From the NCBI GenBank assembly GCA_020723965.1, contig DYHW01000001.1:110587-174586 (forward strand): a stretch of 64,000 bases of DNA. The letters are read 5' to 3'. This stretch comes from Melioribacter sp. (lineage in GTDB: Bacteria; Bacteroidota; Ignavibacteria; Ignavibacteriales; Melioribacteraceae). The notes under the pieces were generated by a model. That model was not told where the DNA came from. It did no database searches and saw only the letters and a list, made by a program, of their open reading frames with translations. The position numbers were made by a program, and so were the translations under genes. Numbering within the stretch: position 1 is the stretch's first letter; every line of letters starts with the position of its first letter. Positions 1-9,312 of this stretch are shown piece by piece.

Positions 1-235
1 GCGGGGCCAGCATTTTATTTCTTAAACAATTTTTATGATAACCGTCAACTGCTGACTGCTCTGCCAGTTGCGCGGAGTTTATCCCGCTTTTGCGGGGCCA
101 GCATTTTATTTCTTAAACAATTTTTATGATAACCGTCAACTGCTGATTATCCCGATAGATCGGGACTGCTCTACCAGTTGCGCGGAGTTTATCCCGCTTT
201 TGCGGGGCCAGCATTTTATTTAATTTCTTAAAAAT
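1..235. repeat. 91-bp tandem repeat at window edge
   Basis: The block starting GCGGGGCCAGCATTTTATTT occurs at 1, 92 and 202. The first unit is 91 bp, the second is 110 bp because of a 19-bp insertion, and the third is partial and diverges after about 20 bp. Each full unit ends in a short hairpin (CCCGC-TTTT-GCGGG). The array probably continues to the left of the window. Units of this size without spacers do not fit a CRISPR. The rest of 1-361 holds nothing else I recognise; the last part is the AT-rich upstream region of the methyltransferase gene. Confidence 0.9.
150..165. repeat. 16-nt palindrome TCCCGATAGATCGGGA
   Basis: This perfect 7-2-7 palindrome sits inside a 19-bp insertion that distinguishes the second copy of the 91-bp repeat from the first. 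The flanks CTGCTGA and CTGCTCT are contiguous in copy 1 (near 50-65), so the uninserted site is visible in the same window. It belongs with the palindromes at 61710-61725 and 63886-63901. Confidence 0.85.
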
Positions 236-361
236 TGCGGGTCAAATCTAATATAAAATCGTTAATCAAGCAATAAGCAGAAAATATTTTAGCTGCAAAA
301 AACACGGTTACTATACGAATTCAAAATCGATATATTTGATTATTAAAATTAAGAAGAAAAG

Positions 362-1120
362 ATGATAACAAAAGCCGGACTAAAATATTATTCTTCGCTC
401 TTATCTCAAAAGCAGCGGAGCAGAGAGAAAAAATTTTTGGTAGAGGGGGAAAAACTTATTTTGGAAGCAATCTCTTCGGAATATGAATGCGAAATCGTTT
501 TTGTTTTAAAACAATTTGCTGATGAAAATAGTAACCTGATAAAACAAATAGATCAGAAAAAAATAAGAACGGTGTTTCTTAAGTCTGCTGAGCTTAAAAA
601 ACTCTGCGATACGAAAATGCCTCAAGGCATTGTAGCTGCTTTTCATTTTGATAAACAAAAAAGAAAGAACTTCGAAAATGAAAAACTAATTGTTGCTCTC
701 GAAAATATTTCAGACCCGGGAAATCTCGGAACAATTTTGCGTAACTGCGATTGGTTTGGCGTAAAGGATGTTTTTTTAAGTACGGACTGTGTAGAAATTT
801 ATAATCCGAAAGTAATCCGTGCCTCAGCAGGTTCTTCTTTCCATCTCAATATTTCTGAGAAGGAAAATTTGTATGACGCACTTGAAGCTGAGAAAAAAAA
901 TGGTTATAAAATTTTATGTGCGGACCTGGAAGGTGAAAATATTTATTCGTTAAAACATTTTGAGAAAGCCGTAATTGTTTTATCCAACGAAGCAAACGGT
1001 CCAACCGAAGCTCTAAAACTATTATCAGACATTTCTATTACGATACCGAAAAAGGGAAAAGCAGAATCATTAAATGTAGCAAGCGCCTCTGCGGTTATAC
1101 TTGCCGAATTGACAAAATAA
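362..1120 (+). CDS. TrmH/SpoU family RNA 2'-O-methyltransferase
   Basis: This 252-residue protein has the layout of SpoU-type enzymes, which methylate the 2'-OH of a ribose in tRNA or rRNA using SAM. An N-terminal substrate-binding part (GEKLILEA near residue 29) precedes the SPOUT knot. The three SpoU motifs are visible: ENISDPGNLGTILRNCDWFG near residue 112, IVLSNEANGP near 205, and the C-terminal IPKKGKAESLNVASASAVIL. Length is normal for the family. A purine-rich stretch (GAAGAAAAG) directly precedes the ATG. It stands alone on the plus strand and converges with the amylase gene. The target RNA and position cannot be told from sequence. Confidence 0.92.
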   Translation: MITKAGLKYYSSLLSQKQRSREKKFLVEGEKLILEAISSEYECEIVFVLKQFADENSNLIKQIDQKKIRTVFLKSAELKKLCDTKMPQGIVAAFHFDKQKRKNFENEKLIVALENISDPGNLGTILRNCDWFGVKDVFLSTDCVEIYNPKVIRASAGSSFHLNISEKENLYDALEAEKKNGYKILCADLEGENIYSLKHFEKAVIVLSNEANGPTEALKLLSDISITIPKKGKAESLNVASASAVILAELTK

Positions 1121-1183
1121 AAAGATGCTCGTTAAATCAAGTCTCCGTAAAAAATCTGAACCGTTATAGTTTATCTCTAAAAT

Positions 1184-4117
1184 CTACTTTAAAAAGATCA
1201 TCTTCTTTGTTTGAACAAAATTCTGGCTCGAATGTAGAGAAGGATCACTAACGACAATTCGATAAAAATAAACACCACTTGAAAAATGAAGCTGGTTTGC
1301 ATTCAATTCAATACGATAATTTCCGGCGCTCTGCAATTTATTAACAAGCGTTGCCGCTTCTCTTCCAAGCATGTCGTAGATTTTTAATGTAACAAAAAAA
1401 GAAGTCGTTAGATTTATAGGAGCAATCTTATAGCTGATAATGGTGGTTGGATTAAAGGGGTTAGGGTAATTCTGCTCAAGTTTGAATTCTGACGGAATAG
1501 TAATCTCATCTTTAACATTAGCAAGAATTCCTGGTTCAGGCGTTGGCAATTTTTGAGTTGTATAAATTCTGAACTCTCCGGGCTCGAGAGAAACTTCCAT
1601 GTTAACATTTGTTACATTTAATTCGCCGCCTGAAAAATAATTATACCATTTGCCTGTGTTTTGAAATTCTGGCTGCATAGTGCCGGCTGTAACACCAAAA
1701 TTTCCAATGATAACGACATTCATCGTACTGTGGTTTATCCACATTCTCTTTAGATAACCTGAAACGCTCATCGGAAAATTATCGCTTGAAAAAGCGGGAT
1801 AATTTTTCTTTAAGTTGATCAACGCAGACCAAACTTTGAAAAGCCTGCTACGCGGACCCTCAGTGTAATAATTCCAACGAATTGGTTTAGGCGCTAATCT
1901 TCCGCCATAGTTAATTGATACATCGTAACCGAGTTCTCCGAACTGCCAGATCATTTTTGGCCCCGGCACCGTAAAGAAAAATGCACCGGCAAGTTTCATT
2001 CTTTGAAGTGCAATGTTCAACTCTTTTATATTGTAACTACCGCTTAAATTTCCGTACATCAAGTTTTTAACCATTAAACGTTCTTCATCATGACTTTCCA
2101 TATAACCAACCAGATTGGGTTGGTTCCATCTGCGTACTTTATAAGAGATTGATTCGAAGTTCGATTTACCGCCATCGTGCCAGCCCATAGTAGCTTCGTT
2201 GTAGTTGTAATTTATGTTGCCCCATAAAAAAATTCCATAATTGGCAAGTTCTGTTTCTTCAGAATTCTCCGCAAGGTGTTCAAAAATCATTATTGCGGTT
2301 GGATCGTACAACCACGCTTTATCAACCATTCTTTTTAGAAGACGAATTCTGTCCGCGTCGTATTTGCTTCCCCAAAGGTCAGACATTGATTTGAAATTAT
2401 TTCCAAATCCTTTTGTGAAATCAAATCGGAATCCATCAAACTTGTATTCTGTTAGCCAATGGTGAATAACTCTGTCAACAAAATATTGTGTTGCTCTGCT
2501 TTCGTGGTTGAAATCATACCCCCAATGTGCCTCTGGATTCTGAAAATTAGATTGCTGATTAAACCATGGATTATTTGCAGCGGGGCGGTTGTTGACGTTG
2601 TCCCAATACATTCTTACCATCGGATTTTGTCCGTATGCATGATTGAGCACAATATCCATAATTACTGCAATTCCGTTCTGATGACAAGCATCGATGAACG
2701 CTTTGAGTTCGTTTTTTGTGCCGTAATATTTATCCGGCGCAAAGAACATCATTGAATTGTAGCCCCAGCTATCGTTCCCTTCAAACTCGTTTATCGGCAT
2801 AAGTTCAACTGCATTTACTCCAAGTTTTTTCAAATAACTAATTGTGTCTTTCAATGTTTTGTAAGACTGAGTTGAAACAAAATCTCTTACAAGCAGCTCA
2901 TAGATAACAAGCTTTTCCTTTGCCGGTCGGATGAATTTTTCAACTTGCCACGAATACTTTTGCTGACCAGTTTGAAGAACCGAAACTATTCCACTCGTTT
3001 TATTGGCGGGATAACTTGGCGTTACGGGTGGATTGATATGTTTATCGTAAACCGGGTCGAGTATTTTTTCTGCATACGGGTCTTGAACTCGCAAGCTGCC
3101 GCCAATCAAAAATTGGTATCCGTATTCTTTACCAGATTCAAGATTGGGAATTGTAATCCACCAAATTGTACTGTCGGGTTTCGGTTCGTATCTGTTCATG
3201 TAAAAAGTTGTATCAACTTTCCAATCGTTGAAGTCTCCGATAACGTAAACAAAATTTTTCTGAGGAGCGTAAAAGGCAAGTGTAACTTTTGAAGGATCGG
3301 TTTCATAATAGTTGATCCCAATCTGATTATTTGTAGGAAAAGGGGGGTCTTTAATTGCGGGGTTTCTCATTATTACAAAAGTTGAAGAGTCTTTTAAGTT
3401 GGCGGTATCGGTTGCAACAACTTTCACTTCGTTTTTGCCGCTGGAATAATCATTTGCAAAGAATGTATATGAAAGATTGTTTGTTGAGCTTTCTGCTTTC
3501 TTTGTCCCACTGACAAAAAGTGTTATAGATTTTGTTTTCGTTCCAACTTCGGCGGCAGTTACAGAAATATCAACTTTTCCGCCGGCTGAAACAAAAACAG
3601 GCGAACGAAGCGGATCGCCAAAGTTAACATCAACTTTTGGGTTGTTGATGATAACAGAAATGCCGGGCGAATAAAGAGGAACGAAAATATCTTCGGTTTT
3701 TCTGCTGCCGTCGGGATTTCTTAAAACAAAGCAGAGTTCAGTAATGTTTTCATTAGCTTGAACGACATTCGTTCCCCGAGTATAAAATTTTCTTGGATTG
3801 ACAATAGTAATTTTGTAAACATTATATTTTTCAAAACTTAGTTTTGGTTGCACTACATTATCAGCCCAAGTGCCAATTACTTTTTGCCATCTTGTTGGGG
3901 CGCCGCTGCCAACTTTAATAGTTACACCGGTATGCGCATAAACATCACCTGTAAAGCCGGAAAGTGTTGGTTTGTCTGTCGGATTAGCCCTTGTGATATC
4001 AAAAGTTATTGTAATAGAATCTGTTTGAGTTGGATAAGTTGGAGTTGTTGTTACAACTGTTTGGGCTAGCAATGCCGCAGAAAAAAGAAAAAAAAATGCG
4101 GTCAATCTAAACTTCAT
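1184..4117 (-). CDS. Secreted alpha-amylase family protein with T9SS sorting domain
   Basis: A GH13-type glycoside hydrolase likely acting on alpha-glucans outside the cell. A signal peptide (residues 1-19, ending LLAQ) is followed by an Ig/E-set-like N-terminal part and a CBM48-like segment near residues 270-350 (VYVIGDFNDWKVD). In the TIM barrel one sees the nucleophile strand DGFRFDFTKGF, the acid/base strand IMIFEHLAE and YMESHDEERL. The last ~85 residues form a type IX secretion C-terminal domain with LEQNYPNPFNPTT, predicting export through the T9SS and surface attachment or release. The receptor-like gene directly upstream on the same strand may be co-transcribed. Exact linkage specificity (amylase, pullulanase or branching-like) is not resolved. 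Confidence 0.93.
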   Translation of the reverse strand: MKFRLTAFFFLFSAALLAQTVVTTTPTYPTQTDSITITFDITRANPTDKPTLSGFTGDVYAHTGVTIKVGSGAPTRWQKVIGTWADNVVQPKLSFEKYNVYKITIVNPRKFYTRGTNVVQANENITELCFVLRNPDGSRKTEDIFVPLYSPGISVIINNPKVDVNFGDPLRSPVFVSAGGKVDISVTAAEVGTKTKSITLFVSGTKKAESSTNNLSYTFFANDYSSGKNEVKVVATDTANLKDSSTFVIMRNPAIKDPPFPTNNQIGINYYETDPSKVTLAFYAPQKNFVYVIGDFNDWKVDTTFYMNRYEPKPDSTIWWITIPNLESGKEYGYQFLIGGSLRVQDPYAEKILDPVYDKHINPPVTPSYPANKTSGIVSVLQTGQQKYSWQVEKFIRPAKEKLVIYELLVRDFVSTQSYKTLKDTISYLKKLGVNAVELMPINEFEGNDSWGYNSMMFFAPDKYYGTKNELKAFIDACHQNGIAVIMDIVLNHAYGQNPMVRMYWDNVNNRPAANNPWFNQQSNFQNPEAHWGYDFNHESRATQYFVDRVIHHWLTEYKFDGFRFDFTKGFGNNFKSMSDLWGSKYDADRIRLLKRMVDKAWLYDPTAIMIFEHLAENSEETELANYGIFLWGNINYNYNEATMGWHDGGKSNFESISYKVRRWNQPNLVGYMESHDEERLMVKNLMYGNLSGSYNIKELNIALQRMKLAGAFFFTVPGPKMIWQFGELGYDVSINYGGRLAPKPIRWNYYTEGPRSRLFKVWSALINLKKNYPAFSSDNFPMSVSGYLKRMWINHSTMNVVIIGNFGVTAGTMQPEFQNTGKWYNYFSGGELNVTNVNMEVSLEPGEFRIYTTQKLPTPEPGILANVKDEITIPSEFKLEQNYPNPFNPTTIISYKIAPINLTTSFFVTLKIYDMLGREAATLVNKLQSAGNYRIELNANQLHFSSGVYFYRIVVSDPSLHSSQNFVQTKKMIFLK

Positions 4118-4186
4118 TTTGTTCCCGGTTTTTCTGTAAAGATATTTATCTGGAAAACGGTGGTAAAGTTAGGAATGAATTAACTT

Positions 4187-6259
4187 CTAATCAAGAAATT
4201 CCCACGCTACGCCCAAACGTATTCCTCGCGGCTGTTTAGGGTAGTAGGGCACAATGAAATATTTTTTATCTAAAATGTTTTCGAAGATAAAATAAATTGT
4301 AGCAGAATCTTGAATTCTGCCAGCAAGAAAAAGATCGATTTGGAAAGTTGGCGAAAATGTTCCGGGAATGAAAAATGAACTTGCAGCGGAAGCTTGGTAA
4401 TAGCGGTTGAAAGAGATATTTTTTTCAAAATCGAACATAATGTTGTTCTGCTGCCCAACTGATATGTAGTTTATTCCCGCTTTCAAATTTAAATTATTGT
4501 TGAAAAGCGTATCAACGTAATAAACCCCGCCGTAGGAAGTAAATTCAGGAAGCTTAAAATCTATTCTATTCCTTTCGCTAAAATAATAACTTGTGTTTGT
4601 ACTTAAAAGAATCTTCCAAAGTTTGAGATTAAGATTAAGATTTATTCCCTGAAGCGATATTTTTTTTTCATCTGCATAAAAAGCATTTGTTTTCATCGGG
4701 TCTTTTTCAGTTACTGAAGGAAGAAATATATTCCACGAAGTCTGATTGAAATAACTAAGCGCTGCTTTCATATATGTTTTTATAAGAGAAGCAGATAATT
4801 CAAAAGCAGAAAATTTTTGTTTCTCTTTTTTTATAAGAGGATAGCCAACACTGAATCTTTCTTCCCAAATTGAGCGAGGCTTTTCAAAGGAAGAAAATCC
4901 TGCGTAAAGTTTAATTGTTTTGTTTAACTTCAATAAGGCATCTCCGCCAAAACCGATGTAATTCTTGTTATCGTATTTCAAATACTTAGCGAAAAAAGCC
5001 GGGATAAATGTCTCGCTTAGTAAATTAAAACTTGCAATTGCTGCTGTTGAGAAGTAGGATTTGATCATCCTTTCATTAAAAAAGGGAGAGTTGATTTTTA
5101 CCTGCTCCATATTCGATATGGAAGTTATTCGTGTAAAATCAAAATTAAAATCATGCCGCAGATTACCGCCGACAATTGAATTTTTATGATCATGAAATAT
5201 TATCTCATATTTTTTGTTATCGCCATATTCATTCTGTCTAAATTCTGTGAGGTGAGATTGATTATAGAATGAAAGTTCTGTCTGAGAATTCTCAAAAAAA
5301 TTAGCAAGCATCCGCAAATTAAAACTATGCAGGTAAACTTTTTGATATCTATTTGTAAATCTAACCGGCGCAAAGACTTTATCATACAAGATCTTATCAA
5401 ATTGCCAAGCCGGATATCTTTCCCGGATCGAATCTGCGTCAACACCGCCGTTTAACTCTACTTCAGATTTTACATGTCTGTAGCTTGCAATGATATTGAC
5501 CGATTTGGATAGATGATAATTCAACCCAACTGCACCGCTCCAGTTACTGTAGCTGCTGTTATCGTAGAACGGGTCTGTGCTGTGATTTGCAATTTCAAAT
5601 TTGACGTTGAGTTTATTTAATGGATTGATGCTGAATGTTCCGTCAATCATTCCTTCCTCGTTAGGTGCTTGATAAAACTTTAAGCGTGAATATGCTCTTC
5701 TTGTATCGGGTTGGCGGGAAATGAAATTTACGGCAACGGAGTTATTAACTGAGCCAAATAAAAATCCGCGCGAGAGAGGAACTACTTCAATAGAACCAAT
5801 ACTTTCCGATTGAACTAAATTAAGATCGAGAGCATTAGACAATCGATTGTTGATTGAAATTCCATCTGATAGAAATGAGATATTTCCGAATCCTTGCCCA
5901 TAAATCAAAGTTTCGTAAGGTTGACCAATAGAACCAAGATCTCGTAGAAAACCGAAAGGAACATTTGTGAAAAGATCGCCGGCAAATCGATAATCGATTG
6001 TTTCCAAAAATTTTTGTGATAAAACAAAACTGCTCGAATCATTTTGAAGTAACGACTGTGATTTTATCGGCTTAAGAATTTCCTTCGAAATTTTTTGATT
6101 TGTAGAATCTTTTTGAACGCTCATTACTGACTTCAAAGTGTCGCAAATTTTTTTTTCTTCTTGATGAGCAGAAAAAAATTCTTCTTTTGGAAATATTCTG
6201 GAAGAATAAATCAAAACAATGAAAAAGATAATTTGAAAAATGTTTTTCACTAAGAGCAT
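4187..6259 (-). CDS. TonB-dependent receptor-like outer membrane protein with plug domain
   Basis: A hydrophobic N-terminal segment (residues ~6-24) serves as signal sequence. A plug-like region around residues 90-180 includes IYGQGFGNISFLSDGISIN and SIGSIEVVPLSRG, and about 500 residues of alternating beta-strand pattern end in an aromatic C-terminus (WEFLD), as in outer membrane barrels. I see no clear TonB box or carboxypeptidase-like domain, so TonB coupling is inferred. At 690 residues it is short for a SusC-type protein and closer to simple TonB-dependent receptors. It lies 69 bp upstream of the amylase gene on the same strand, which suggests, but does not show, a role in taking up amylase products. 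Confidence 0.75.
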   Translation of the reverse strand: MLLVKNIFQIIFFIVLIYSSRIFPKEEFFSAHQEEKKICDTLKSVMSVQKDSTNQKISKEILKPIKSQSLLQNDSSSFVLSQKFLETIDYRFAGDLFTNVPFGFLRDLGSIGQPYETLIYGQGFGNISFLSDGISINNRLSNALDLNLVQSESIGSIEVVPLSRGFLFGSVNNSVAVNFISRQPDTRRAYSRLKFYQAPNEEGMIDGTFSINPLNKLNVKFEIANHSTDPFYDNSSYSNWSGAVGLNYHLSKSVNIIASYRHVKSEVELNGGVDADSIRERYPAWQFDKILYDKVFAPVRFTNRYQKVYLHSFNLRMLANFFENSQTELSFYNQSHLTEFRQNEYGDNKKYEIIFHDHKNSIVGGNLRHDFNFDFTRITSISNMEQVKINSPFFNERMIKSYFSTAAIASFNLLSETFIPAFFAKYLKYDNKNYIGFGGDALLKLNKTIKLYAGFSSFEKPRSIWEERFSVGYPLIKKEKQKFSAFELSASLIKTYMKAALSYFNQTSWNIFLPSVTEKDPMKTNAFYADEKKISLQGINLNLNLKLWKILLSTNTSYYFSERNRIDFKLPEFTSYGGVYYVDTLFNNNLNLKAGINYISVGQQNNIMFDFEKNISFNRYYQASAASSFFIPGTFSPTFQIDLFLAGRIQDSATIYFIFENILDKKYFIVPYYPKQPRGIRLGVAWEFLD

Positions 6260-6392
6260 CGCAAATTTTGCCGTAAAATAGTTTGAATATATTTTCCTTC
6301 AAAAAAAGAATTGAATGCCGTGTTCGCCCGCAAATCTATTGCCTGATAAGCCAGTGAACGACTAAACCAATATATTGATTTTTAGATAAAAA

Positions 6393-6421
6393 TTGTTTGT
6401 TTTCAATTAAAAAAATATTAA
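6393..6421 (+). promoter_or_regulatory. Possible sigma-70-like promoter of the HU gene
   Basis: TTGTTT (6393-6398) and TATTAA (6416-6421) are separated by 17 bp and lie 43-71 bp upstream of the ATG. A Shine-Dalgarno-like AAAGGG (6451-6456) sits 7 bp before the start. The region is AT-rich, so chance matches are likely. Confidence 0.3.
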
Positions 6422-6463
6422 ATTTCATCTGTAACTATACACCAATAAATAAAGGGCAGAACA

Positions 6464-6748
6464 ATGGGAATGACTAAAACCCAAATTTTAGACTATCTTT
6501 CAAAGAAAACCGGGGTTACAAAAAAAGTAACCGGTCAACTAATTCAAGAACTTGTTTATCTTTCATATAAGGAAGCCAAGAAATCATTTGTTATTCCTGG
6601 TCTTGGAAAATTAGTTCTTGTTGATAGAAAAGCAAGAATGGGAAGAAATCCCAAAACTGGTGAACAAATTCAGATACCTGCAAAAAAAGTTGTTAAATTC
6701 AGAATAGCAAAACAAGCCAAGGACGCAATTCTTATCTACAAAAAGTAG
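6464..6748 (+). CDS. HU/IHF family DNA-binding protein
   Basis: A 94-residue nucleoid protein that bends DNA as a dimer. The helical N-terminus (TKTQILDYLSKKTGVTKK) is followed by the beta arm with GLGKLVLVDRKARMGRNPKTGEQ, matching the conserved GFGxFxxxxRxAR-GRNPxTGE signature, and a C-terminal KFRIAKQAKDAI helix. Length is normal. A good Shine-Dalgarno (AAAGGG, 7-bp spacing) supports the start. It is monocistronic, with a strong hairpin just downstream. HU alpha, HU beta and IHF subunits cannot be told apart here. Confidence 0.95.
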   Translation: MGMTKTQILDYLSKKTGVTKKVTGQLIQELVYLSYKEAKKSFVIPGLGKLVLVDRKARMGRNPKTGEQIQIPAKKVVKFRIAKQAKDAILIYKK

Positions 6749-6796
6749 CTTGTTCTTTTTAGAAAGAGACCCCTTTCACAAACCTTTTTTGTGATG

Positions 6797-6822
6797 CTTC
6801 ATCCCGCTTCGGCGGGATGAAG
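6797..6822. terminator. Strong hairpin after the HU gene
   Basis: An 11-bp perfect stem CTTCATCCCGC / GCGGGATGAAG closes on a TTCG tetraloop. A smaller stem (CACAAA/TTTGTG) lies just upstream at about 6777-6793. Only a weak T-rich tract follows, so it could be a bidirectional terminator between the HU gene and the convergent 6891 gene, or another member of the short palindromes found elsewhere in the window. Confidence 0.55.
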
Positions 6823-6890
6823 TTTCGGCTTCTCTTATTTAAAGTTGGCAGCGATTGTATTCCAACAAAAAGAATTCTTCAAAACTACAT

Positions 6891-7424
6891 TTATAAGACG
6901 TTCTCTTTTTTTTGCTCTCCAGGCGCATGTAAATTTTTCATCCGCTCGATCAAATCAGAATAAAGCTTTTCAGGAATATTAGTTAGAATTGTTGTAAGAA
7001 GTTTTCTAAAATTTCCTGCATATAAATAAAAACCTATTGTTCTGTTGTTTGAAGCATGGATATAAACGGGGCGTGTTGGGTATCCGCTGAATATGCCGCC
7101 GCCGATTTTATCAATATCCGCAAAATTCATTTCAATAATTTTTTTGCTGAAGAAAAAATCTTCGCAAATCATTCTTTCGTTGTTTACAGTAATTTTGAAA
7201 GGGAACTGCTTGTAGGTCTTAATATAGTATTTATTGAGCAAAACGATGAATATCAAATTAAGTATCACAAAAAAAATGAAATACCAATGCTCTAATATGC
7301 CAAACAAAAAATTGGCCAAGTTTAGTATAAGAAGTATAGTAACGGGAATATTACCGAACCTGTAAAAGAATTTTGAGAAAAATGAATATTTGTATATTGT
7401 CATCGAAGAATAAAAAATTTTCAT
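6891..7424 (-). CDS. Small membrane protein with PH-like domain, function unknown
   Basis: A 177-residue protein not recognised by name. Two hydrophobic segments near residues 26-46 and 47-66 (the first beginning IPVTILLILNLANFLFG) form a hairpin in the membrane. The remaining ~100 residues have the strand pattern of bacterial PH/YdbT-like domains (KITVNNERMICEDFFFSKKIIEMNFADIDKI is the diagnostic region, residues ~77-107). The C-terminus is charged. It has no obvious operon partner and converges with the HU gene. The PH-like reading is structural intuition only. Confidence 0.6.
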   Translation of the reverse strand: MKIFYSSMTIYKYSFFSKFFYRFGNIPVTILLILNLANFLFGILEHWYFIFFVILNLIFIVLLNKYYIKTYKQFPFKITVNNERMICEDFFFSKKIIEMNFADIDKIGGGIFSGYPTRPVYIHASNNRTIGFYLYAGNFRKLLTTILTNIPEKLYSDLIERMKNLHAPGEQKKENVL

Positions 7425-7637
7425 ATTAAAGTTACAAAAACTCAGTGATACTTCCTTCCAAGCATATAAAAGAATGGGTTACTTCATAATTGAATTATTT
7501 TGTCTCTTTCTTACAGGAAATAATTCTGCTTATTTTTATAGAGATTCTCTTTATATAAAAAAATGAAAAATTCTACGGAAAAGAATCTTTGGTGAATTTG
7601 ATTCATCAAATTGTTTCAAAAAAGGAAGAGCTAAAAA

Positions 7638-8612
7638 ATGTTTGAGATTATTATTATAGGCGCCGGTCCTGCTGGAATAAGCATGGCAGTGGAAGCTCGT
7701 CAAACTGGCGTTGATGCTTCAAAAATATTGATCATCGAAAAAGCTGAAGAGCATTCGTTCTCAATCAAAAAATATTATCCCGAATCTAAAATTGTAACAG
7801 CAAATTACAAGGGCTTCGAAGCTAAATGTACGGGCGTGATGTGCATTCCAAATTTAACTAAACACGAAACAATTTCTTATTTAGACAAAGCAATAATTGA
7901 TAACCAATTAACTGTTCATTACCGCGAAACGGTCTGGAAACTTCATCAAAACGATGATAAAACGTTTATAGTTTATACAAACAAAGCTGAATACCATTCA
8001 AAAATAATTGCAATTGCTATCGGTATTCTTGGAAAATCAAATAAACCGGATTATAAATTACCGGTATCATTAAAAAACCGGATTCTTTTTGATGTTACTT
8101 CTGTTGAAATTGAAAACTCCAAAGTATTAGTTGTTGGCGGCGGAGATTCTGCATCTGAATATTGCCAGTATCTAGTTCAGATGGGAAACGAAGTTTCTCT
8201 AAGCTACCGCAGAAACGATTTTTCACGTATGAACGAAATAAACCAACATAGTTTGCTTGCTCTTGAAAAAGAAAATAAAGTTAGAATACTTCGCGAATCG
8301 AATATTATTTCTCTTGAAGATTTTAATGCAAAACCAAAAGTAAAATTCGAGGAAGAAAATTTAGGCGAAGATTTTTTTGATTTTATAATTTATGCATTAG
8401 GCGGAACTACGCCGCATAATTTCTTAAAACTAATTGGTATTGAATACTACGGCGAAGAGCCAGTATTAAAAGAATATTATGAAACTTCAGTGCGCGGTTT
8501 ATTTTTGATTGGCGATCTAACCGCCGGCGCAAAAGGCGGCTCGATTATTTGGGCATTTAATTCTGCTAACACAGCGATGAAAAAGATTTGCAGAGATTAT
8601 CTTAATTGTTAA
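7638..8612 (+). CDS. YpdA-like FAD/NAD(P)-dependent oxidoreductase
   Basis: A 324-residue two-dinucleotide-fold flavoprotein of the thioredoxin reductase superfamily. The FAD motif IIIGAGPAGISMA is at residues 4-16, the NAD(P)H motif VLVVGGGDSASEY near 170, and the C-terminal FAD motif GLFLIGDLTAGAKGGSI near 290. It lacks the CxxC pair of true thioredoxin reductase, as do YpdA/Bdr enzymes that act on low-molecular-weight thiol disulfides. Those enzymes and ferredoxin-NADP reductases are the nearest alternatives. Two thioredoxin-fold genes follow on the same strand, so a thiol-redox role is plausible. The start follows a purine-rich GGAAGAG. Confidence 0.85.
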   Translation: MFEIIIIGAGPAGISMAVEARQTGVDASKILIIEKAEEHSFSIKKYYPESKIVTANYKGFEAKCTGVMCIPNLTKHETISYLDKAIIDNQLTVHYRETVWKLHQNDDKTFIVYTNKAEYHSKIIAIAIGILGKSNKPDYKLPVSLKNRILFDVTSVEIENSKVLVVGGGDSASEYCQYLVQMGNEVSLSYRRNDFSRMNEINQHSLLALEKENKVRILRESNIISLEDFNAKPKVKFEEENLGEDFFDFIIYALGGTTPHNFLKLIGIEYYGEEPVLKEYYETSVRGLFLIGDLTAGAKGGSIIWAFNSANTAMKKICRDYLNC

Positions 8613-8731
8613 ATTTATTTGTTGACTAAGACGAAATAGAACTTCATTGTACGGATTATTGTTCTAAGAATAATAGAAATTCTTATTACAAAACAGATTT
8701 CAATTTATTTCAATACAAAAAAGAGGAAGAA

Positions 8732-9310
8732 ATGAAAAAAGTAAAATCAAACGTATTTTTCTTGTTGTTTTTTGCAGTAATGCTTTCGGCAACAATTTAT
8801 GCGGGCGGAATTAAGAAAGCGGAAAATTTCAAACTGAAAGATTATAATGGAAAAGAATATCAGTTGAGCGATTTCAAAGATTCAAAAGCTATTGTCATAA
8901 TGTTCATTGCAACACAATGCCCAATCTCTAACGATTATAATGCGAGAATGGCAGCGCTTCATGCGGAGTACAAAGATAAGAGGGTTGCGTTCATCGGAAT
9001 TAATTCCAACAAACAAGAAAGCGTTGAAGAAATAAAACAGCATGCCACAGAAAACAATTTTGAATTTGTCATATTAAAAGATAAGGAAAATAAAATTGCA
9101 GATAAATTTGAAGCTTCAGTAACTCCAGAAATCTATTTGTTAAATGATAATTTAGAAATTTTGTATCATGGAAGAATTGATGATTCACGTAAAGAAGCTG
9201 AGGTTAAGGTTCAGGATTTAAGAATTGCACTCGACGAAATTTTAAAAGGTAAGTATGTAACTACTAAAAAGACTAAAGCATTCGGCTGCACTATTAAAAG
9301 AGTAAACTAA
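8732..9310 (+). CDS. Secreted redoxin/AhpC-TSA family protein
   Basis: A 192-residue thioredoxin-fold protein. It has a cleavable signal peptide (residues 1-24, ending TIYAGG), then a peroxiredoxin-like core with KDYNGKEYQLSDFKD at ~30-45, a single active-site-region cysteine in ATQCPISNDYNARM near residue 66, and a cis-proline region SVTPEIYLL near 130. A second cysteine lies in the C-terminal TKAFGCTIKRVN tail, a conserved ending of this subfamily. It probably works in the periplasm. The TlpA-like gene starts 2 bp after its stop, so the two are almost certainly co-transcribed. Confidence 0.87.
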   Translation: MKKVKSNVFFLLFFAVMLSATIYAGGIKKAENFKLKDYNGKEYQLSDFKDSKAIVIMFIATQCPISNDYNARMAALHAEYKDKRVAFIGINSNKQESVEEIKQHATENNFEFVILKDKENKIADKFEASVTPEIYLLNDNLEILYHGRIDDSRKEAEVKVQDLRIALDEILKGKYVTTKKTKAFGCTIKRVN

Positions 9311-9312
9311 TA

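Noticed and set aside
1..235. Left-edge direct repeats as a CRISPR array
   Set aside because: Units are 91 bp and abut without unique spacers, and there are no cas genes; the difference between units is a palindrome insertion.
2241..3292. Several plus-strand frames of 70-115 residues
   Set aside because: All are antisense to the amylase gene and carry no family motif or ribosome site.
7425..7637. Gap before the flavoprotein gene as a riboswitch
   Set aside because: The region is AT-rich with no conserved riboswitch core or strong stem that I can recognise.
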